This document shows positions 33,109 to 39,913 of a DNA stretch of 64,000 bases, piece by piece; the first letter of the stretch is position 1; every line of letters begins with the position of its first letter. Below the pieces are notes generated by a model. The model was not told where the DNA came from. It saw nothing but the letters and a program-made list of their open reading frames with translations, and did no database searches. Location of the stretch: assembly GCA_964396965.1 (NCBI GenBank), contig CAYNGD010000009.1, forward strand, positions 1 to 64,000, in the 5' to 3' direction. The stretch comes from JABMRW01 sp964396965 (GTDB lineage: Bacteria; Chloroflexota; Dehalococcoidia; Dehalococcoidales; BS750m-G39). The position numbers and the translations under genes were made by a program.

Positions 33109-34511
33109 AAATAGCCCTGCCCAAAGGCCACCTGCTGGCCGAGACCGCCGCCCGCTTAAAGAAAGCGGGGTGGGGGCTTGACGGCTATAACGCCTCGGCG
33201 CGCCTCTACCGCATCAAGTCCGAGAGCTTCCCCAAGCTTTCGGCCAAGATGTTCCACGAGCGGGACATCCCGGTGCAGGTAGCCATAGGCAACTACGACC
33301 TGGGCATCTGCGGCTCGGACTGGCTCGAGGAGCTTCTGGTAAAATACCCCTCCAGCGCCCTGATGAAGGTAGAAAACCTGGACTACGGCAGAAGTTCCCT
33401 CTATGTGGCCGCCAGCCTGGCTGAAGGCACACCTTCAATAGAGGCAATAAGAGCCAGAGCCAGTGTTGTCCGCATCGCCAGCGAGTACCCCAACCTGGCC
33501 GAGCACTTCGCCCTCAGCCGGCGCCTGAGGCGCTTCAGCGTCTTCCCCCTCTGGGGGGCGGCCGAGGCCTATCCCCCGGAGAGCGCCGATTTAGCCCTGG
33601 TCTGTGCCACCGGAGAGGGACTGGCCGAATGCGGGCTGACGCTGGTAGCTAAGGTGCTCACCGTCAGCGCCTGCCTCATTGCCAACCGCGCCAGCTGGCA
33701 GGCCAAGGACATGAAGGAGATAGCATCCTCTATCTGTGATAAGGCAATAATTCAGGAAGAAGAGCCGGAAATGGCTCGAGTTCCGCAGTACCCGCGCAGG
33801 TTGAGGCTCTTCACCTCTGGCGACGGCGATACCGTCCGGCTGGCCCTGCCCGACGGGCACCAGCAGTCGCCCACCCTTGAGCTTTTGAACAAGGTGGGCA
33901 TCGGCGTTGAAGACTACCCCTCGACGGCGGGCAACCGCCGCCCCGCCGCCAGTTTGCCTGGCGTGGTGGTCAAGGTCATCCGGCCCCAGGACATGCCCCT
34001 TCAGGTGGCCAGCGGCAACTTCGACCTGGCCATCACCGGCCGGGACTGGCTGCGCGAGCACCTCTACCAGTTTCCCGGCAGCCCGGTAAGGGAGCTGGTT
34101 GACCTCAGGTCGGGGCGGGTCAGGATAGTGGCCGTGGTCAGCCAGGATACGCCGGCAGCCGATATTTTTGACCTTAGAAGGCTCAGCGCCGGACGTGCCG
34201 CGCCGCTGAGGGTAGCCTCGGAGTACGTTAACATCGCCGATAAATACGCCCGGGACAACCACCTCGGCCTCTACCGGGTGGTGCCCACCTGGGGGGCCAC
34301 CGAGGCCTTTCTCCCCGAGGACGCCGATTTATTAATCGAGAACACCGAGACCGGGCGCACCATAGCCCGCCACAACCTTAAGATTATTGACACGCTGTTT
34401 GAGTCAACCGCCTGCCTCATCGGCAGCGCCCGGAAGGTGGTCAATGAGGTAAAGCGGGAGAGGATAAGCTATATTGTCCAGGCACTGGAGATGGGGGTAA
34501 AGCTGAATTGA
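33090..34511 (+). CDS. hisG: ATP phosphoribosyltransferase HisG, tandem two-domain form
   Basis: The frame encodes two complete HisG-like halves (about residues 7-205 and 248-450). Half 1 has IALPKGHLLAET, IGNYDLGICGSDWL and RIASEYPNL; half 2 has LALPDGH, SGNFDLAITGRDWL and RVASEYVNI. The PRPP loop (T-G-x-T) is intact in half 2 (TGRT, residues 421-424) but TGEG in half 1 (174-177), while the N-terminal PKG motif is intact only in half 1. HisG catalyses the first step of histidine synthesis. No ATG/GTG/TTG lies between the in-frame stop at 33075 and 33249; ATT at 33090, 7 nt after gagg, is the best start, giving 473 residues. Confidence 0.85.
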   Translation: MTTQNIKIALPKGHLLAETAARLKKAGWGLDGYNASARLYRIKSESFPKLSAKMFHERDIPVQVAIGNYDLGICGSDWLEELLVKYPSSALMKVENLDYGRSSLYVAASLAEGTPSIEAIRARASVVRIASEYPNLAEHFALSRRLRRFSVFPLWGAAEAYPPESADLALVCATGEGLAECGLTLVAKVLTVSACLIANRASWQAKDMKEIASSICDKAIIQEEEPEMARVPQYPRRLRLFTSGDGDTVRLALPDGHQQSPTLELLNKVGIGVEDYPSTAGNRRPAASLPGVVVKVIRPQDMPLQVASGNFDLAITGRDWLREHLYQFPGSPVRELVDLRSGRVRIVAVVSQDTPAADIFDLRRLSAGRAAPLRVASEYVNIADKYARDNHLGLYRVVPTWGATEAFLPEDADLLIENTETGRTIARHNLKIIDTLFESTACLIGSARKVVNEVKRERISYIVQALEMGVKLN

Positions 34512-35773
34512 AGGTTGTAAAGGGTTTCAGGCTGGCCGAGGAGGTGCTGGCCCGGCGCACCTCTACCGAGTTTTACGATAACTCTCTTGAGCCGCAGGTC
34601 AGGGGGATAATCGACGAGGTTCGCTCCGGCGGGGACGCCGCCCTTTTTGGTCTTACTTTAAAGTTTGACCGGGCCAAGCTCAGCTCGCTGGAGGTGACCA
34701 GAGAGCAAATCAAAAGCGCCTATAAGCAGGTAGATAAGGAGCTGGTATCAGCCCTGAAGCTGGCGGCGGAGAGGATAGATTCTTTCCACCGGAAGCAGAA
34801 GGAAGATCTGCTTAAGGCGGTTTCGGGTCAGCTGGTACGTCCGCTGGAGCGCATCGGCGCCTATGCCCCCGGCGGCACCGCCGCCTATCCCTCGACGGTA
34901 CTGATGACGGTGATACCGGCCAAAGTGGCTGGCGTCAATGAGGTCATACTGACCACCCCGCCCCGCCCCGATGGGACGGTTTCACCGGCGACGCTGGTCG
35001 CCGCCGACATCGCTGGCGCTAGCTGCATCTTCTCGGTAGGCGGCGCCCAGGCTATTGCCGCCCTGGCCTTCGGCACCGAGTCCGTACCTAATGTGGACAA
35101 GATCTGCGGCCCGGGTAATATCTACGTCGTCCTGGCCAAGAAGCTGGTCTGTGGCGTGGTCGGCATCGACGGCCTGCCCGGCCCCAGCGAGGTGGTCATC
35201 ATCGCCGACGATACCGCCAGCCCCGCCTACTGCGCCGCCGACCTTCTGGCCCAGGCGGAGCACGACCCGTTGGCCTCGGCCATTCTGATTACCGCATCAG
35301 AGCGCCTGGCCGACGAGGTTAATCAAGAGGTAGAGAAGCAGCTGAAAGACTTAAAGCGCCGGTCTATCGCCGCCGAGTCCCTGCTCAAGCAGGGGGTTAT
35401 CGCGGTGGTGGCCGATATTGATGAGGCGGTGGCGCTGGCCAACCTCTATGCACCGGAGCACCTCTGCCTGATGGTAAAAGAGGCTGACGCCCTCATCGAA
35501 CGGCTGGTTAACGCCGGCTGCATCGTCACTGGCGAAAGTGCCACCGTCGTCCTGGGCGATTATATTTTCGGCCCCAGCCACGTTCTGCCCACCGGGGCCA
35601 CCGCCCGCTTCGCCTCGCCGCTGAGTGTGCTTGATTTCGTCAAGCTTACCAGCCTGCTTGAGGTTGATAAGGCTACCTTAAGGAAGCTGGGCAGGGCCGC
35701 TGCCGCTATCGCCAGGGCGGAGGGGCTGGAGGCCCACGCCCGGGCGGTGGAAAAGAGGCTGGAGGCCGAATAA
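34508..35773 (+). CDS. hisD: Histidinol dehydrogenase
   Basis: A 421-residue zinc enzyme carrying out the last two oxidations of histidine synthesis. Signatures include APGGTAAYPSTVLMTVIPA, KICGPGNIYVVLAK, GPSEVVIIAD, AEHDP and the catalytic-site region YAPEHLCLM. The TTG start overlaps the hisG stop (TTGA), so hisZ-hisG-hisD form one coupled operon. The next his gene, hisC, has its own promoter and leader. Confidence 0.96.
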   Translation: MKVVKGFRLAEEVLARRTSTEFYDNSLEPQVRGIIDEVRSGGDAALFGLTLKFDRAKLSSLEVTREQIKSAYKQVDKELVSALKLAAERIDSFHRKQKEDLLKAVSGQLVRPLERIGAYAPGGTAAYPSTVLMTVIPAKVAGVNEVILTTPPRPDGTVSPATLVAADIAGASCIFSVGGAQAIAALAFGTESVPNVDKICGPGNIYVVLAKKLVCGVVGIDGLPGPSEVVIIADDTASPAYCAADLLAQAEHDPLASAILITASERLADEVNQEVEKQLKDLKRRSIAAESLLKQGVIAVVADIDEAVALANLYAPEHLCLMVKEADALIERLVNAGCIVTGESATVVLGDYIFGPSHVLPTGATARFASPLSVLDFVKLTSLLEVDKATLRKLGRAAAAIARAEGLEAHARAVEKRLEAE

Positions 35774-35782
35774 GGGAGACTA

Positions 35783-35811
35783 TTGACAAATTATTTTCCT
35801 TATGTTAAAGT
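35783..35811 (+). promoter_or_regulatory. Promoter of the hisC attenuator leader
   Basis: TTGACA (35783-35788), 17-bp spacer, TAAAGT (35806-35811). The predicted start is near 35818, only about 15 nt before the leader-peptide ATG. Confidence 0.75.
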
Positions 35812-35832
35812 AAACCATATAGGTGTGAGGAG

Positions 35833-35913
35833 ATGTTAGTCTATACTACTGCCCATTATTTTTATTACTATTTTTACGCGTTTACCGGGCGCACCGGGAC
35901 GCTTGGGAGGTAG
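35833..35913 (+). CDS. Tyr/Phe-rich leader peptide (26 aa) of hisC attenuator
   Basis: ATG with SD gtgaggag. The peptide reads MLVYTTAHYFYYYFYAF and ends in GRTGTLGR. Residues 9-15 are seven consecutive aromatics (YFYYYFY), with Tyr4, His8 and Phe17 besides: six Tyr, three Phe and one His in 26 residues. A run of codons for one amino-acid family in a tiny gene before a biosynthetic gene is the signature of ribosome-mediated transcription attenuation. The last codons (ggg agg) form part of the antiterminator arm. Confidence 0.75.
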   Translation: MLVYTTAHYFYYYFYAFTGRTGTLGR

Positions 35914-35993
35914 TGCCGCGCCGATTTAGAAACTAAGCAGAAAAACAGGAAAACAAAGAAAACCCTCCCAGGCGGAGGGAATTTTGTTTATAT
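35902..35993 (+). terminator. Attenuator: competing antiterminator and terminator stems before hisC
   Basis: Terminator: CCCTCC (35963-35968) pairs with GGAGGG (35974-35979), followed by AATTTTGTTTATAT. Antiterminator: CTTGGGAGG (35902-35910, end of the leader gene) pairs with CCTCCCAGG (35964-35972) over 9 bp with one G-U. The two share CCTCC, so they exclude each other. A ribosome stalled on the Tyr/Phe codons leaves the antiterminator arm free; one reaching the stop codon at 35911 masks it. Confidence 0.75.
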
Positions 35994-36017
35994 AGGACAG
36001 AAAGGGAGATAAAGAAG

Positions 36018-37121
36018 GTGTCTAAAGACGGAATAGTCAATCGAATAAGGCCGGAGCTGGCCAGCTTCACCGGCTATGTTTCCGGCAAGTCGCTGGAGGA
36101 GGTGGAGGCTTCGGCCAGGTTCCCCATAAACGGTGTCATCAAGCTGGACGCCAACGAGAACCCTTACGGTTGCTCGCCCAGGGTAATGGCGGCGCTGAGT
36201 AAATACGACTCCTTTAATCTTTACCCCGACTCCGGCCAAAGGGAACTCAAGAGGCTGCTGGCTGGCTATACCGGCGTCAGCGCTGAGCACATCGTTGCCA
36301 GCAGCGGCAGCGACCAGATGATAGGCCTTATCAGCCAGCTTTTTGTTGGCCCCGGCGACGAGGTGATAAACCTGCCGCCTACCTTTGATATCTTTCGTTT
36401 TGCGGTGGCGCTGTGCAACGGAAAACTGGTCGAGGTGCCCCGGGACGAGAACTACAATGTTGATGTAGCCGCGGTAAAGAAGGCGATAACCAGAAAGACC
36501 AAGCTGATACTGCTGGCTAATCCCAATAACCCCACCGGCACCCCCACCCACCGGAAGGATATTCTGGAACTGCTGGGTACCGGCGTGCCCCTGCTGGCCG
36601 ACGAGGCCTACGTCGAGTTCAGCGGCGAGACGGTCACCAATCTGGTCCCTGAGTATAAGAACCTGATGGTGCTGAGGACTTTCAGCAAGTGGGCCGGCCT
36701 GGCCAGCTTCCGCATCGGCTACGGCATCTTACCCCCCGAGATTGCCAGCTACCTGATGAACATCAAGATGCCCTACAGCGTCAGCGCCGCTTCCACGATT
36801 GCGGTCAGGGAGTCGCTGAAGGACGTTGACTTTCTGATGGACAGGGTAAAGAGGATAGTCGCCGAGAGAGAGCACCTGTTTAAGGAGCTCAAGAAGATAG
36901 AGTGGCTCAAGCCCTACCCATCGAAGGCCAACTTTATCTTCTGCAAGGTGCTCAACGGCAGGGCCAGGCAGATATACGAAGGGCTGCTGGACAGGTGCAT
37001 AATCATCCGCTACGCCAATAATTCCATGCTCAAGGATTTTATCCGCATCGGCGTGGGCAAGCCGGAGCATACCGACATCCTGGTTAAGTTAATCAGGGAG
37101 ATAGGTGAGGATAAGGCCTAG
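36018..37121 (+). CDS. hisC: Histidinol-phosphate/aromatic aminotransferase (HisC family)
   Basis: A 367-residue class-I PLP aminotransferase. The PLP lysine is K224 in RTFSKWAGLASFRIGYG, the Asn of NPNNPTG (residues 168-174) and the Asp of ADEAYVEF (195) bind the cofactor. By family it converts imidazole-acetol phosphate to histidinol phosphate with glutamate. The Tyr/Phe leader peptide upstream suggests that it also, or mainly, makes tyrosine and phenylalanine from their keto acids, as HisC does in Bacillus. GTG start with SD gggaga. Separate promoter from hisZGD. Confidence 0.9.
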   Translation: MSKDGIVNRIRPELASFTGYVSGKSLEEVEASARFPINGVIKLDANENPYGCSPRVMAALSKYDSFNLYPDSGQRELKRLLAGYTGVSAEHIVASSGSDQMIGLISQLFVGPGDEVINLPPTFDIFRFAVALCNGKLVEVPRDENYNVDVAAVKKAITRKTKLILLANPNNPTGTPTHRKDILELLGTGVPLLADEAYVEFSGETVTNLVPEYKNLMVLRTFSKWAGLASFRIGYGILPPEIASYLMNIKMPYSVSAASTIAVRESLKDVDFLMDRVKRIVAEREHLFKELKKIEWLKPYPSKANFIFCKVLNGRARQIYEGLLDRCIIIRYANNSMLKDFIRIGVGKPEHTDILVKLIREIGEDKA

Positions 37122-37155
37122 GCTATTTCGTCTTCATTGTGGCCTTAGCGCCGTT

Positions 37156-37184
37156 TTGCAATGCTCGAGCCGGTCGCCTAAAAT
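37156..37184 (+). promoter_or_regulatory. Promoter giving a leaderless TMEM175-family mRNA
   Basis: TTGCAA (37156-37161), 17-bp spacer, TAAAAT (37179-37184), 9 nt to the ATG at 37194; no SD. Confidence 0.65.
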
Positions 37185-37193
37185 GCTAGCAAT

Positions 37194-37835
37194 ATGGTGC
37201 CAGAACACAATAAAAATTCGGTAGAACGCGAGCGAGATAATGAAAAGGTGCTCGGACGTATACTCGCCCTTAGCGATGGGGTTGTTGCCATCGCCATACT
37301 GCTTTTACTTATTGATATCAGGCTTCCCGCAGATATTTCAACCACCGGCCTGGGTACAGCCCTGTGGTCTCTGTGGCCTAGCTATCTTGCATTCTTCATA
37401 AGTTTCGTTGTTATCGGGTTATATTGGTCAGCCCACGTTCGCCTTTTCCGTGAAATCGTTCGTTATGACTGGACGCTGGTATGGCTAAACTTGCTATACC
37501 TGCTTTTCATTGTAATAATACCGTTTTCGACCTCTGTACTTAGTACACATTTCGCAGGATTATCAGTAATAGTCTATGCTGCCACAATAGCCTGTGTCGG
37601 ATATTCAATTACAATCTTGCGGGTTTATTCAGCAAAGGGCCATCGGTTAATAAGTAGTAGGTTTGGGAATACTTATATAAAGAGAGCCATATTATTGAGC
37701 CTGATCGCGCCGACTGGATTTACTATCTCGATTGGCCTTGCCTTTTTGAATCCATCAGTAGCCGAATATTTTTGGATAGTAATGCTAATAATTCATATCA
37801 TTTTCCTGCGTCGATTAAGATCTCAAGAACTGTGA
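37194..37835 (+). CDS. TMEM175-family membrane protein (DUF1211)
   Basis: A 213-residue protein with about six hydrophobic helices. Helix 1 carries the TMEM175 motif form R-x3-LSDGVVAIAILLLLIDI, corresponding to the R-x3-F-S-D motif of this potassium-channel family, with Leu in place of Phe. Bacterial members form tetrameric leak-type K+ channels. Base composition is visibly more AT-rich than the surrounding his genes, and it sits next to a repeat element, so recent gain is possible. It interrupts hisC and hisB. Confidence 0.85.
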   Translation: MVPEHNKNSVERERDNEKVLGRILALSDGVVAIAILLLLIDIRLPADISTTGLGTALWSLWPSYLAFFISFVVIGLYWSAHVRLFREIVRYDWTLVWLNLLYLLFIVIIPFSTSVLSTHFAGLSVIVYAATIACVGYSITILRVYSAKGHRLISSRFGNTYIKRAILLSLIAPTGFTISIGLAFLNPSVAEYFWIVMLIIHIIFLRRLRSQEL

Positions 37836-37847
37836 CCCCCCTCTTTT

Positions 37848-37985
37848 TCTAGTGTTTTTCGTCCCATACCCACCCTCCCAAAAGTTTTACCTTTTTCCAT
37901 CTCTTTAACCCCACCCCATCTTTGGGGCAGATTTTAAAGGCAGAGCCTTTGAGGGTGGGAGGGTGGGAAATAGAACCTCGGTTAA
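37848..37985. repeat. MITE-like intergenic repeat, copy C (short form)
   Basis: About 140 bp. The left arm tcccatacccaccctccc plus aaaagttttacctttt matches copies A and B. A hairpin accccatctttggggc is central. The right arm gggtgggaaatagaacctcggtt matches that of copy B. The 29-bp segment shared by A and B is missing, so this looks like an internal deletion form. It may serve as terminator after the TMEM175 gene. Confidence 0.7.
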
Positions 37986-38055
37986 ATAGGTAAGGGGTCC
38001 CCCCCCACTTTTGTTGGGGTTATTTATGTGTTAAACTACAGGCGGAGAAAAAGCC

Positions 38056-38646
38056 ATGAAGGCAAGGACGGCCAAGATCAAAAGGGAGACCACGGAGACC
38101 AAAATCAGCCTGGAGCTGGGGATTGACGGAACCGGCCAGGCTAAGATTAATACCGGGATGAAGATGTTCGACCACCTTCTCTCCCAGCTCGCCCAGCACG
38201 GGAGATTTAACATAAAGCTATCAGCCGGCGGCGATGACCAGCACCATGTCATCGAGGATGTGGCCATCTGCCTGGGTAAGGCTTTGGCTGAGGCGCTGGG
38301 GGAGAAGCGGGGCATTATAAGGATGGCCGATGCCGCCGTGCCCATGGACGATGCCCTGGCGGCGGTGGCGGTTGACATCAGCGGGCGGGGCTACACTGTT
38401 CTAGAGCTGCCCTTCGCCGATAACGACATGGCTGGCTTTCCCACCGACCTCGTTCGCCACTTCCTGGAATCACTGGCCATCGAGGCCAGGCTCAACCTGC
38501 ACGCCAGCATCCGGTATGGCACCAACGACCACCACAAGGCGGAAGCCCTTTTCAAGGCGCTGGGCCGGGCGCTGGATATGGCCACCAGAATTGACCAGCG
38601 TATTTCCGGCGAGCTGCCTAGCACCAAGGGCCGTCTGGAGGAATAG
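38056..38646 (+). CDS. hisB: Imidazoleglycerol-phosphate dehydratase
   Basis: A 196-residue monofunctional IGPD with both metal-binding signatures, HHVIEDVAICLG and the later NDHHKAEALFKALG. It dehydrates imidazole-glycerol phosphate to the acetol phosphate used by HisC. SD ggcggaga precedes the ATG. It has no fused phosphatase domain. hisA, hisF, hisH and hisI are not in the window. A small membrane-protein gene starts three bases after its stop. Confidence 0.95.
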   Translation: MKARTAKIKRETTETKISLELGIDGTGQAKINTGMKMFDHLLSQLAQHGRFNIKLSAGGDDQHHVIEDVAICLGKALAEALGEKRGIIRMADAAVPMDDALAAVAVDISGRGYTVLELPFADNDMAGFPTDLVRHFLESLAIEARLNLHASIRYGTNDHHKAEALFKALGRALDMATRIDQRISGELPSTKGRLEE

Positions 38647-38648
38647 CC

Positions 38649-39005
38649 CTGGATATAAGCAGTACCAGCATTGTTATCCTACTCGTTCTGCTGGCGCTGG
38701 TGGCGTTATTCTTCATTCCCCGCTGGCTAATCAGGCGTGCTACCCGCCAGGTGATACGGATTTTCCGCGAGCATAATGCTGTTGACGGCAAAAGCGCCCG
38801 GACGATTGACGAGCTGGGGCTGAGGCCCCCCGGGGTGCTGGAGAGGATGATGCGGCGGCGGGACTACAAGCCGCGTGCCCTGAATGCGCTGATGCAGCTG
38901 GGGGTAGTACAGACAACCGGGGAGGGCAAGCTCTATCTCTCCGAGGCGAAGCTGGCCGAGCTCGGCATTGAAAAGGGCGCTTCCCCCTATCGCCAGGGTG
39001 GTTAG
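38649..39005 (+). CDS. Small membrane-anchored protein, probable CTG start (118 aa)
   Basis: The frame opens right after hisB. A CTG at 38649 lies six bases after a perfect ggagga SD and gives an N-terminal membrane helix (STSIVILLVLLALVALFF). Using the first canonical start (GTG 38700) would cut that helix to a stub. After the helix comes a basic amphipathic region and a winged-helix-like C-terminus (ALMQLGVVQTTGEGKLYL). I do not recognise the family. Coupled to hisB; convergent with purC, overlapping it by four bases. Confidence 0.65.
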   Translation: MDISSTSIVILLVLLALVALFFIPRWLIRRATRQVIRIFREHNAVDGKSARTIDELGLRPPGVLERMMRRRDYKPRALNALMQLGVVQTTGEGKLYLSEAKLAELGIEKGASPYRQGG

Positions 39006-39913
39006 CCTAGCTTCTTTCCCGTCAGCATCTCGTAGGCCTGCCGGTATCTCCGGCTGGTAGCCTCGATGACCTCCAGGGGAAGCATCGGGGCGGGTGGCTC
39101 CTTGTTCCACCCGGAATTGGCCAGCCAGTCCCTGACCGGCTGTTTATCGTAGCTGGGCTGGGACTGGCCCACCTTGTAGAGCCTGGTCTCCCATATCCTT
39201 GAGGAGTCCGGCGTCAGTAGCTCGTCGATGAGGATGAGCCTGTTACCGTCAAGCCCGAACTCGAACTTGGTGTCGGCGATGATGATACCCCTGGCCAGGG
39301 CGTAGCCCTGGGCGTAGCTGTAGACGGCCAGGCTCTTCTGCTCCATCTCCTCGGCCACCTTCTTGCCCACCAGTTTCCTCATATCATCCTTGGACAGCGG
39401 CAGGTCGTGCCCCGCCTCGGCCTTGGTGGTGGGGGTAAAGAGCGGCTGGGGCAGCTCCTGGCTCTGCTTCAGGCCCCGGGCGGCTTTCATGCCGGAGATA
39501 GTACCTGACTGTTTATATTCCTCCCAGGCCGAGCCGGAGAGGTAGCCCCGCACCACGCACTCCACCGGCAGGCGCTTGACCTTTTTCACCACCATAGACC
39601 GCCCCGCCAGGTAGGCCGGATAGTCGAAGCGGTTTCCGGGGGGGAGGTAGGCGTCGAGGCGGCTGACATCGTCCAGCGTTGCCACCAGGTGGTTGGGCAT
39701 CAGGTCCTTGGTCTGGTCGAACCAGAAGGCGGAGAGCTTATTCAGCACCCGCCCCTTGCCGGGGATACCGCAGGGCAGGACGACATCGAAGGCGGAGATT
39801 CTATCGGTGGCCACGATTAGCAGCAGCTCGCCCAGGTCGTAGGTGTCGCGCACCTTACCCCTAACGAAGGCGGGCAGGGGTAGGTCGGTCTTGAGCAGGA
39901 TATCTTCGGCCAT
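39002..39913 (-). CDS. purC: SAICAR synthetase
   Basis: A 303-residue enzyme adding aspartate to CAIR in purine synthesis. Signatures are VRGKVRDTYDLGELLL, TDRISAFDVVL, VVRGYLSGSAWEEYKQSG and IIIADTKFEFG. The ATG at 39913 overlaps the purB stop (TAATG), which favours it over an earlier ATG within purB. Length is that of the eukaryote/long bacterial type rather than the ~240-residue form. Last gene of the guaA-purDEBC operon. Confidence 0.95.
   Translation of the reverse strand: MAEDILLKTDLPLPAFVRGKVRDTYDLGELLLIVATDRISAFDVVLPCGIPGKGRVLNKLSAFWFDQTKDLMPNHLVATLDDVSRLDAYLPPGNRFDYPAYLAGRSMVVKKVKRLPVECVVRGYLSGSAWEEYKQSGTISGMKAARGLKQSQELPQPLFTPTTKAEAGHDLPLSKDDMRKLVGKKVAEEMEQKSLAVYSYAQGYALARGIIIADTKFEFGLDGNRLILIDELLTPDSSRIWETRLYKVGQSQPSYDKQPVRDWLANSGWNKEPPAPMLPLEVIEATSRRYRQAYEMLTGKKLG

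Noticed and set aside
33249..34511. hisG starting at the first ATG (420 residues)
   Set aside because: The 50 codons before this ATG are open and encode the conserved HisG N-terminus, so this start would truncate the protein.
35833..35913. Histidine-type attenuator for the his genes
   Set aside because: Only one His codon is present against six Tyr and three Phe, so the sensed amino acid is probably aromatic rather than histidine.
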